Below, piece by piece: positions 9,601 to 17,255 of a stretch of 35,000 nt of DNA. The stretch is from Symbiodinium natans (taxonomy: Eukaryota > Sar > Dinophyceae > Suessiales > Symbiodiniaceae), in NCBI GenBank assembly GCA_905221605.1, contig CAJNDS010000251.1:146235-181234 (forward strand), in the 5' to 3' direction. The first letter of the stretch is position 1, and the number at the start of each line of letters is the position of its first letter. The position numbers and the translations under genes were made by a program. Under the pieces are notes generated by a model. It ran no database searches, was not told the DNA's origin, and saw only the letters and a program-made list of their open reading frames with translations.

Positions 9601-12600
9601 TGGGACTGCAAAAACGCTGTACTGTCACAAAAAACCAATCTTTTTAAGCCAAAACAAGCAAAAATGCCGTACAGTCCCAAAAAAACCGAAAAAACCAAAG
9701 TTTGGAGACCTCCAGGCCCTGGAGGAGCCCAAGGTCTCCAAACTTTGGTTTTTTTGGTTTTTTTGGGACAGTACAGCATTTTTGCACTTTTTGCCTTAAA
9801 AAGATTGGTTTTTTTGGGACAGCACAGCACTTTCGAGGCCTGGGACTGCAAAAACGCTGTACTGTCCCAAAAAAACCAATCTTTTAAGCCGATTCATATT
9901 ATTTTATACAGGAGTCCTATTGGTTCCTATTGATTTAGCAAGGTTCCTTCTCATTTTAACAGGATTCCTATGAATTATAGCCGGTTCTTTTCAATTTGGC
10001 AAGGGTTCCTATTCATTTTAATAGGCTTCCTATTAACTTTTATCGGTTCCGAAAAATATTGGCAGGATTCCTATGAAGTCAATAGAGGATTCCTATTTAT
10101 TTCTATAGGATTCCAATAAAGTTTCATAGGGTTCCTAATTCTTTAATAAGGCTCCTACTAATGTAATGAAATTCCTATCAAGTTTAATCAGATGCTTATT
10201 CATGTTAATGGGATTCGTATTTATTTTAATAGGGATCTCATTCGTTTGAAAGGGATACCGATTGGTTTAGGCTCATATTAATTTTAGTAGGACTCCTACT
10301 ATTTAGGGGTTCACACTTGTTTTTTATAGGAGTCCCATTGGTTCCTATTAATTTTAGTAGGGGCCCTCTTCAGTTTATTGGGATTGCTATCAAGTATAAT
10401 TGGGTTCTACTTTTTCTAGGGTTCCTATGGATTGAAATAGAGGATTCCTGTTTTTCTGTGTATAAGATTCCAATACATTTCCATAGTTTGCCGAATTATT
10501 TTAATAAGGCTCCTACAAATGTAATATCATTCCTATCAATTTTAAATAGGATTCTGGCATTTGAATAGGGTTCCCATAGAATTTGATAGAATTAAGGGTT
10601 CTCATTCCTATTAATGGGTTTCCTTTTCATTTTTATAAGATTCCTATTGAAACAAGATGAATCCTATGAACCCAATTAAATTTGATAGGAACGCTATTCA
10701 CATGCATAGGATTTCTATTTAAACTCATAGCATGCAATCCACAATCTCGAGCAAATTGTTCAGGTCACTTCTGCTGGAGTTTTATGGGAGTTCCTCCCCC
10801 CTTTAAAACCCACCGCGGGTGGTGGAACGTAGTATTTTTGTCTGGAAACCATGCTGAAGCGTGGGCGCATGGGGGGGGGGGGGTAGCATATATATATATA
10901 TATAACCTATGTCTTGTATGTCTTGTATGTATGTATGTATGTATGTATATATGTATAAGACATAGCAGGACAGAGATGCGAGCCCCAGCTTCAGAGGCCT
11001 CTTCTTCGAACATCTTGATGTTGGGAGAGTAGAGCTTGCCAGGATCCGTTTTAGCGAGCTCAAGGGTGAAGTTCAGCGACTGGTGGTGGCGGTACCTTGG
11101 GGTGAGTCTCAAGGAAGATCGCTTCACAACATGGCACGACGCGATATCGCGCAAGGCTTCTGCCCATTTTGGCAAGCTGCCGCAGCGCAATGGTTGCGAT
11201 GTGCAACCCAATGCCACAGATTGACATCAATGCCCAGCCAGAAGTGAAGTACTTCGTCCCGGTGAGAATCATCTCGTACCTCGAAAGAGATGCTTTCCAA
11301 AACCTTGGAAAGACGGACCGCCTTGCTAGGATCATGCAGCTCCCGGTTCAACTCCAACCTGCAAACCCACGAAATCAGACTCCTGACGCTTCAAGATGTA
11401 AGGCCACAAAGGTGCAGCTCGTGGAAGAAGTAGCAGCCTTGAGTCCAGGGGTAGGAGGGTTTTGGGGGAAGTAAGTTTCAAAAATCTCCCCACGCAAGGC
11501 GGTAGCCGGGAACCCTTCAAAGGGGTGTAGAAAGTCTTGCGATGCAACTTTCGGTTCCTGTGGCCTAGTAAACTCTGACGAACATTTGATGGCACGGCTC
11601 CGTTACCTGCAGCCCCCTTCTTGCAAAGATAAAGAGGACAAGGAAAGCCTTCCTACAAAAGGACAAGATAGCTCGAAGAAGTCCCCGGCATGCAAAGAAA
11701 GAGTCATATATTGGAAGACCCTAGCCAAGAAGCTTACGAGGATGATGTACAAGGCATGCCAGAGGTCAAAGTCGGGCCAGAGCAGGCTGTGTTCGTCGGC
11801 TCGCACAGATTCCAGGTCATCCTCCTGCGTGACCAAGTCTTTCGGCTTGCACACTTGCACAATTTTCTGTCCGCACAGGGCGTCAGGACAGGAAGGCACA
11901 CTGCGTCACTGCATCCTCTCATGCTTCGAAATCTCTCAAAACCTTCAATCCTGAACTTGCAAGCACACACAAACGCCGACATCAACATCTTATCTGAACA
12001 ACCGTGAAGTGCAGGACAGCTGGCTACTGAAGCGGCGGCTTGGTACAGTTGTTGGGCCTGAAACCGGCCTGGGTATCGGCACGCTCCTGCCCTTGCTGAT
12101 GAGATGTGGTCCCTGTGATCTCATGCCAGGCCCGGCACACATTTGCCAACGCGGGATTCAGCACAGAGACACCAGGCCATGGGTTTGTTCAGAAGCCCGA
12201 TGCAAGACGGTCAAGCAGATCAAGCATTCCGACTCGCTCCGACGGTCCTTGACCACAAGGTGGTAGATGTTGCGTTCGCCAGTGACCAGCCCTGAAGCCT
12301 CCGCCTTCAAGGGTTTCGCGCGCATTATTTATCAATCAAAAAGTTACATTGACGTTTTCATAATTCAGTATTTTCGATGATCTACAGCATCCTCCAGCTC
12401 TTTAACAACTCAAAAAATCATCACCGAAAAACCATAACAGAAGCCCCGCGTCCACGAACCTTCTCATGTCGGTGGCTCTAAGAAGAAGAGCTCACAACCG
12501 CTGCAAGTGGCAGGCCTTGAACTTCAAAACCAGCCAGCTGACGACTTCGAAGTTTGCATTCCAGTTCATCCAATCAACCACGAGGTAGCCTGCCTGCGCA

Positions 12601-15600
12601 ATGGCACAACAGGCAGTGCAACAAGGCCTCTGTTCTGTCATGCCAACATCTGATCCCCGGAACACGGCCCAAGCGTGTTAACTCTTAACCTAACGTACCA
12701 CTCGCGCAATGCCTGCTCTTCGATAGGGAAACGTGACACCTCAACCCCTGCAGTGCATGAAGAGCCACCGTGGGTCCCAGGAATCCTCCCAGCATCCAGT
12801 CCTGAGCAGCGCTTTCCAGCATAGCATTTCGACTCCAAGCTCTCAGCTGCTACGCTGACCCAACTGGCCCATACAAGATACAATGAAAAGGGGGGGGGGG
12901 GGTTCACACGGGCCGACATACACATTACCCACAACAACGAGAAGACAAATCACAAGATCCCAAACATCCTAAGCCCCATTTCTGGACGCCACAATGTGAT
13001 GAGGAATCGAAATCCAAGCCTGGCAGATGCTGCTGTTTTTGACACTGTTTGCATAGTTGACATGAATCACGCACACGTGTTGGCAATGCCCGAGGAGGCG
13101 CTGGATTCGATCGAGTTGTTTGTTGCTGTACTCGAAGGCACCAAGCCCGTGGGCCCCCAAGATCCACGTAACCCCTTGCCGGCCGAACACACCCGAGAGA
13201 TACATAAAAGAGCACCTCCGGCTCTACATGAGTTACACGGGACAAGAGCCTATTGGACTTGATGTTTGTGGCAGCTTGGTCTTCCCACGAAGATAAACCA
13301 CCCCAAGGCGACCATGCATCTGCTGAACGGCAGTCCGACCGATGCATGTGAAGAACTTCCACCCCCCCCAAGGCTGTCAGGCAGCATTCAGCTGTGCGAA
13401 AAGTAGGTTCTGAGTGGAGTATGTCGTCCTGCAGGTTCGCATTCACTCAGGATGACGATTGAAATCTGCATGCACAATCATGCACATGAACTCCACTTGC
13501 GTTACCACATCTCCCTAGTCCCTTGCCGGAGCTCTGACGTCAAAGAACCCAGGGAAAAGAAAGATGAAGGCTGCTTGGGCAACATACAACAATAATGTGA
13601 ATTTAAGTATTTATAGCAACTCTAATCATAAAAAATAATAAGAAGAAGAATAATAATACCAATAATCACCACAATATTCTACTGCATCAACCATCCAACC
13701 TCCTCCAACCCAAATGGCCTGACAGTACCATTGGACACGTTCAGCTGCAAAGCCGTCAGGAAATCAATTTGCTCTTGCGGAATGAAGGACAGGCTGTAGA
13801 CGAAGCCTGGACCGGGGGGGGGAGAGGGAGCGGAGGGGGGGGGGGGGGGAGGTATTCAAAGTTTGGCAACCCGACTCCAAGCTCTACTCGTCTTCAAGCC
13901 AGTTCACATCCGTCTACAGCCTCTGACGCTCTTCTTTACTGATCGACCCGGCCACCTATGTCTCTTGGTTCTGCCACAATCCCCAAAGATTGCCAGCCTT
14001 TGCTCCCAGCAAAGCCAGTAAGGCCATCTTCCGCACCCCGCCAGATTTCCGAAGAGTGCACAAAGCGCTTCAGAAGGGGGAAGTGGGCAGTCCTCACTCT
14101 CTGAACCAGGATCCTAGGTCTAGGTACATGTACATGACTCAAGTGAAAGAACTAGCATGATGAACCCCAGCTTCAAAAACCGCAGAGGGACGTCTACTTA
14201 CCAGAGAGCTATACCGAAAACGCCAGGACAAATGAGGAACCCAACGCAGAAAATCAGAGAAAGAATGCGAAAGCTTCTATAACTATCTGCAAAGTTGTAC
14301 CCTGAATTCTCCAACGGTCTCTTGACAATTTCTCCCATTGATGGACCCAGCCCAACACAGTCCTGCCAAGGTGGCCGTCTTCGAGCGCCGGATAGACGTT
14401 CTCGCCAGCCGAGTGGTTCCAGCAAGGCGTAGTCGGCGGCGTGCCCACCTGAGGTCTGCAGTGACCGTGTTAAAATGAATAATGATAGTAATAATAAGTA
14501 ATAATGAAACGAATACCAATATTAATAATAATAATCTGAGCTCATCACCATTTGCTTCACGGGAACGTGGTAGAACTTGCACTCCGACTGTGTCCGTGTC
14601 CAGCAGTAGCAAAGCTTGCCATTCCGCTCCTGAGTGCTGGAGACAAAGCAGCCGACAAACCTGAATTAAGCACTGGCATTTGTGAAAATCACGAAACATG
14701 GTGTGCTTGATTCTTGCACCGTCAACATTCTTGAATACTCTGTACAATAAGGAAAAGTGGGCGAAGGATGCAGCCCCATCGTCCATCTTTTCGCACCGGT
14801 AATTGCAGTCGTCAACCACATCCGCCACTGACTGCGACTTGGTAATGGACTGCGTTCCTGCCCAGGGCTCTGCCCAAGTCAATCCACTGAGACCCTCTGC
14901 AGGGCTAGTGCTTTGATGCGCTCGAAGTGAAGAACGAAACGATTGCATTCCACAGCAACACAGGCGACACAACACAAAGCCATAGCTGCCACAGCTGCCA
15001 CAGCTGCCACTTATGCCCATCTTCAACTCCTCAAATCACCCCTACCCCCCTGTCCGGTCCTAGCAGCTCTCCGGAGCAAATGGAAAACTCTTTGGAACAC
15101 CACTGCAAACCTTGATTTCAGGGTTAGCAGCTGTTAGGATGTGCTGGCAACTGCACTGCAACTATCAAACGTTTCTGCGACCACTGCTCGCCTCTTATAT
15201 AGTTGGTAGCATACCGCATCGCATCGCCAACCTAATCCATTTTTGCCACTGTTTCCAGGAATGCATTCAACATACCCTACCAGCCCTGATTGTGGGTGTG
15301 GCGGCGCAGGGAAACAGGGCCGGCGATGCATCTGCATCTGAAGGGGATCACAAGGACCCGTCTCAAGTGCGACACCAAGTGGGTGGAGGAGAGACACTAT
15401 TCGACGCCCAAGATGGAGAGGCCAGCTGAGGCCCCTGCCGAGGCTAAAATTTGCAATGCTGGCCAAGTCCGTCTCCTGGGAGTCAGCGCGGCGACGCATG
15501 TTGGGAAGAGCTTCCATGGAAGCGACTTGTACCCGGACATCAGTCAGCAAACAAGAATGCTCTTCGACAACAGACGTCCAGAGATCCTGAACTTACACGC

Positions 15601-17255
15601 TGGTTGTCCTGGCTCATGTCGCGTTGGAAGAGGTGCACAGCAAAGGGTGAGTTGAAGCCGAACTCGCGGTACACACCATAGCTGCTGGTATCGTCATTCT
15701 CGTATCCTGGTATAGGTAGCCGGCCCAAGAGCATGTGCCAGGTAGCAAAACGTCCTGGAGCCCTTGAGTTCTTGCCTTGGGCCCGTCAGAATGCTGCCAT
15801 GACACCCTCAGTCAGCGCAGCTACTGAAGACGAGGAGGTCTCGAGGCCCACTTTGTCCTGCCAGACCGGCTTGCGCTCTTTTGTTGAAACGAACAGAGCC
15901 TTCAGAGCCTTCAGAGCCTTGGCATCCGAGCCCAAGCAGTCCTTCCATGTCACACCTGCTCGTGTCTGGAAGCGGGGCTCTGTGTTGTTGATCTCTTGAA
16001 CATTCCGAAGAGAGAACCGCACCTTAGAGCCCTAGAGCTGGCAATGACCCAACATCGTCGGATGATGCAGTCGCAAGGCACATTGTGAAACATCCGACAA
16101 AATTTGGGGGCCCAAGATGATCTTAAGTGATCTTCGAGTCTCTTAGGGTCTTAAGTCTTCGCCGCCGGGTGGCCGCATAGAGCGGGAAGTTGGACCGTGG
16201 TGTCGCCGGCGCCATGATCCGCGGCAGGGCATAGCGCAGCCATTCCTGCAGGCTCTAGGCAGTAAAACATATCACGTACAGTCAGGTGCCATGGGCACCT
16301 TACAAAAAACCGTACCCTGTAGAGTGCTCCGGCCCCCATTCCCCTCCTGAAAAAAAAAAACCTACAGCATGAACACACAGGTCCATAGGGGTTCGTCCAT
16401 GAAACATCGCTGGCAAAAGGGTTTTTGCCGTGTCCCCCCAACTTCCCTTGGTAAATAATGGTCCGGGAACACTCCGAATGCCTCTCACAAGGGAAACCAA
16501 GCACTACTGAAGGTTCCTCAAGGTCTAGCATGTCCTATTTAAGAAGACCCAAAGCATCCCAAAACATTCCAAGACCCTAACCATCCCCAACCCTTCAACC
16601 CATACCGACAGCACGACAGACAGCTCAACACGGCAGGGCCAAAGGTTTCGAGGTCAGAGCTTAGGGTTAAAACTCTACGGAGTTACAGTTACCTCTTTAG
16701 ATGTTAGATAGACCCTGGGGCACTGTCCTGCACATCTTCTATACTGTCGATGTCGCTGAAGTACTTCCTCTTGAGGTCCAACTGAAAGTGGTGACTACTC
16801 ACCCAGTTTTCCACGGCTCGGGTCACCAAGTACTTGGACTCGATCACACCTGACAGAAAGCAATACAGGGGCCTTGATATTCTGAACAGGGTTTTGGGGG
16901 TCAGTATATTTACAAAGGGACCATAATTATTCCGACCCCGAAGTTATTTTGTGACCTGCCCCTGCCCTTTCGCAGAGAATCTGACCCAGCCCAGCCTGAC
17001 TTCCAGACGAAGTTCATCGCGCTGGCAATCAAAAGGACATATATGAGCATTGAAAATACCTGCGGCAACTGCTATCCAGGCACCATGCATCAACACTCTG
17101 GCACCGGAAGGCTGATAAGACCCTTGCGCTAAGCTTTTTCTTGTCGTCCATCTTGATGAACTGGTTGATTCCAGACTCTGTGCCGAGCACCCGCTGCCGG
17201 TAAATGTCATGACCTGAGCTGCTAAACTGACGGCTCAAGAACCTTCTCCACACAA
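6504..17255 (-). CDS. Polycystin-like (PKD2/TRPP-type) cation channel, unit A, multi-exon model
   Basis: Gene-level model; exons are listed separately. Polycystins are six-helix cation channels of plasma, ciliary or endomembranes, often calcium-permeable, with a large extracellular TOP domain between S1 and S2. Read from high to low coordinates, the exons give a basic pre-S1 helix, S1, TOP segments (YFSDIDSIEDVQ joined to EWLRYALPRIM, then VRFSLRNV), further hydrophobic exons, an S4-S5 linker, S5, a pore region (LLFG, DFSD) and S6. Many phases join exactly. The assignment rests on order and motifs: the YFSDIDSIEDVQ/EWL pattern after S1 and LLFG-x-x-V-x-DFS before S6 are polycystin hallmarks. 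The model has seven hydrophobic exons, so one between 14.3 and 8.1 kb may not be a membrane helix, or some exons may belong to another unit. The region 15.6-14.8 kb and the exon after S6 are incomplete. Family confident; exact exon set not. Confidence 0.7.
6911..6994 (-). CDS. Unit A exon, S6
   Basis: It joins the pore exon in phase. NMEELRDAFPLTGFLFYLTF matches the polycystin stretch running from the outer pore into S6. The exon ends at a GC donor. The family's usual L-N-x-F-L-A-I end of S6 was not found here. Confidence 0.65.
7000..7040 (+). repeat. TTTAGGG telomere-type repeat inside a short intron
   Basis: About five TTTAGGG units (one shortened to TTAGGG) fill most of the 79-nt intron 6995-7073 between the pore and S6 exons. 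Confidence 0.9.
7074..7186 (-). CDS. Unit A exon, pore region
   Basis: IWSNLLFGKSVRDFSD followed by IALCAISLTEMIFG. The FG-x-x-V-x-D-F-S motif before the pore helix is the clearest polycystin signature in the window. Acceptor ctcacag precedes G; donor GTTGAG. Confidence 0.75.
7234..7343 (-). CDS. Unit A exon, S5
   Basis: SLEDMLSASSSVRSITPVFF leads into VIILGDVFFGFVCLGG, the S4-S5 linker plus S5. The acceptor is cttctcgacag. It is separated from the pore exon by 47 nt that restore frame if removed. Confidence 0.7.
7688..7777 (-). CDS. Unit A exon, S4-S5 region
   Basis: Thirty codons, from acceptor tcgtag to donor GTGAGT. LVQYLSDLIPRVSVLVDT resembles the stretch after S4, where polycystins have P-R-hydrophobic-x-x-L. 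A weaker frame at 7409-7591 (YTRDISKYGLGQ) may be a further exon. Confidence 0.55.
8127..8171 (-). CDS. Unit A short hydrophobic exon (S4 or part of S3)
   Basis: FIIVASIMMVFLHG between acceptor ctggtcag and a GC donor. Membrane-like, and in the right order between the S3-like and S5 exons. Phase with the next exon is not resolved. Confidence 0.5.
8194..8240 (+). repeat. CTACGCCCA nonamer minisatellite
   Basis: Five near-identical 9-bp units lie in an intron just upstream (in gene sense) of exon 8127-8171. Confidence 0.85.
8640..8705. repeat. Compound (TA)n + poly-C element, left copy
   Basis: agacatacacatc, then a TA run, GGTA, a C run and atgcccac. Its reverse complement matches the element near 10850-10935 in the same order of parts. 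Confidence 0.8.
8811..9890. repeat. Fold-back array of nested palindromes, about 240-bp period
   Basis: Two alternating hairpins repeat four to five times. Type 1 has 16-bp arms (8900-8915 with 8938-8953, CCAAAGTTTGGAGACC and its complement) around a GGCCCTGGA loop; copies centre near 8926, 9161, 9475 and 9714. Type 2 centres on GGCCTGGGACTGC (near 9042, 9279, 9596 and 9836, with a shortened copy at 9361). GGGACAGTACAGC or its complement flanks nearly every arm. The long open frames here on both strands come from the symmetry, not from genes. Confidence 0.9.
9891..10740. repeat. A+T-rich degenerate repeat, about 20-22-bp unit (GATTCCTATTnATTTTA-like)
   Basis: TTCCTAT or TCCTATT words recur about every 20-22 bp in strongly diverged units. 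Longer stretches pair up (about 9911 with 10328; about 10082 with 10438), showing a higher-order duplication. Base composition contrasts sharply with the flanks. It lies in the intron between exons 10984-11079 and 8127-8171. Confidence 0.85.
10850..10965. repeat. Compound poly-G, (TA)n, (TATG)n element, right copy
   Basis: gtgggcgcat, 14 G, tagca, a TA run, then TGTC/TATG repeats. Inverted relative to the copy at 8640-8705. Confidence 0.85.
10984..11079 (-). CDS. Unit A exon, S3-S4 loop candidate
   Basis: Thirty-two codons, from acceptor gccaccaccag to a GC donor. SLNFTLELAKTDPGKLYSPN followed by IKMFEEEASEAG is soluble and charged, as expected for the loop before S4. Confidence 0.5.
11141..11279 (-). 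CDS. Unit A membrane segment (S3-like), shifted frame
   Basis: YEMILTGTKYFTSGWALMSI and a hydrophobic continuation ending ALRQLAKMGRSLARYR. Y-F-x-x-x-W before a helix is typical of polycystin S3. The frame differs from exon 11280-11358, which abuts it; see findings. Confidence 0.5.
11280..11358 (-). CDS. Unit A exon, S2-S3 linker candidate
   Basis: LELNRELHDPSKAVRLSKVL after acceptor gggtttgcag. It joins 11607-11866 in phase (AG + G). GTACGA at its end could be a donor, but the frame also reads on. Confidence 0.5.
11607..11866 (-). CDS. Unit A exon with a membrane helix
   Basis: An 86-codon frame from acceptor ctgtgcggacag to donor GTAACG. It reads KIVQVCKPKDLVTQEDD, then DLWHALYIILVSFLARVF and a polar end. 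A GTAAGC inside (11732-11737) could be an alternative donor, but reading through keeps phase with 11280-11358. Confidence 0.55.
11867..13019. other. Intron-like stretch, 1.15 kb
   Basis: No exon I would defend. It contains a 14-nt poly-G at about 12889-12902 and a cysteine-rich - strand frame near 12.7-12.85 kb with a possible acceptor but no coherent product. Confidence 0.45.
13020..13130 (-). CDS. Unit A exon candidate
   Basis: Thirty-seven codons, from acceptor ccttcgag to a GC donor. YSNKQLDRIQRLLGHCQHVC followed by VIHVNYANSVK recalls a TOP strand ending in a Y-x-N motif, but it lies after a putative S2, so its role is unclear. Confidence 0.4.
13131..13955. other. Intron-like stretch with G-rich and AAT-rich tracts
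   Basis: AAT/AATAAG-rich sequence at 13590-13680 and a G-rich tract at 13816-13851. No supported exon. Confidence 0.5.
13956..14113 (-). CDS. Unit A exon, soluble segment
   Basis: Acceptor gacctag followed by G completes the codon split at the previous exon's GTAAGT. It reads ILVQRVRTAHFPLLKRFVHS and SEIWRGAEDGLTGF. The exact phase join is the main support. Confidence 0.6.
14202..14286 (-). CDS. Unit A exon, transmembrane helix
   Basis: Acceptor aactttgcag and a consensus GTAAGT donor. SYRSFRILSLIFCVGFLICP followed by GVFGIAL. It joins both neighbours in phase. Confidence 0.65.
14301..14448 (-). CDS. Unit A exon, extracellular segment
   Basis: Acceptor cagacctcag. It reads CWNHSAGENVYPALEDGHLG and then VHQWEKLSRDRWRIQ. 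It joins exon 14661-14831 in phase 0 and the membrane exon in phase 1. The intron after it would be only 14 nt (14287-14300), so the two may be one exon or the border is elsewhere. Confidence 0.45.
14661..14831 (-). CDS. Unit A exon, TOP-like segment
   Basis: Exactly 57 codons between ccaagtcgcag and GTTTGT. SFAHFSLLYRVFKNVDGARI and KHTMFRDFHKCQC. Soluble; placed by order. Confidence 0.55.
14832..15596. other. Unresolved stretch within unit A
   Basis: The - strand frame at 15430-15550 (DVRVQVASMEALPNMRRR) may be coding, but no consistent borders were found. An AGCTGCCAC triple repeat lies at about 14985-15010. Confidence 0.4.
15597..15706 (-). CDS. Unit A exon, TOP domain
   Basis: It ends at a consensus GTAAGT. 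GYENDDTSSYGVYREFGFNS then PFAVHLFQRDMSQDNQR. The S-Y-G motif fits the middle of a polycystin TOP domain. Confidence 0.6.
15852..16022 (-). CDS. Unit A exon, TOP domain
   Basis: Exactly 57 codons, from acceptor gggctctaag to GTGGGC. VRFSLRNVQEINNTEPRFQT, then GVTWKDCLG and a triple KAL repeat encoded by a 9-bp tandem repeat (near 15900-15920). Confidence 0.65.
16177..16245 (-). CDS. Unit A exon, TOP domain
   Basis: Acceptor tagagcctgcag. EWLRYALPRIMAPATPRSNF continues directly from the preceding exon, giving the D-V-Q-E-W-L pattern. A GC donor after LY is the best fit; the frame stays open to about 16150. Confidence 0.65.
16728..16849 (-). CDS. Unit A exon, start of TOP domain
   Basis: Acceptor tgctttctgtcag. 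VIESKYLVTRAVENW, then LDLKRKYFSDIDSIEDVQ. The phase-correct 3' border falls at CAG followed by GACAGT, a GA donor. F-x-x-I-x-S-I-x-D-V is the canonical TOP start. Confidence 0.68.
16996..17059 (-). CDS. Unit A exon, S1 helix
   Basis: Acceptor gttgccgcag. VFSMLIYVLLIASAMNFVWK. It joins both neighbours in phase if GC donors are allowed. Confidence 0.68.
17128..17255 (-). CDS. Unit A exon, pre-S1 cytosolic segment
   Basis: Acceptor ccgtttcaag and a GC donor (gcaagg). VWRRFLSRQFSSSGHDIYRQ then RVLGTESGINQFIKMDDKKK. Basic and hydrophilic, as expected just before S1. An upstream start exon was not found. Confidence 0.6.

Noticed and set aside
8811-9890. CRISPR-like array
   Set aside because: Repeats are palindromic and contiguous with no unique spacers, and the context is eukaryotic.
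8950-9933. 327-aa + strand frame and 253-aa - strand frame
   Set aside because: Both translate the same palindromic array; symmetric DNA yields similar peptides on both strands. No known domain.
10317-10568. 83-aa hydrophobic + strand frame
   Set aside because: Lies wholly in the A+T-rich degenerate repeat.
15852-16022. Ligand-binding domain of a pentameric ligand-gated channel
   Set aside because: VRFSLRNVQEIN...W-K-D superficially resembles that fold, but the exons before it (S1, YFSDIDSIEDVQ, EWLRYALP) place it in a polycystin TOP domain.
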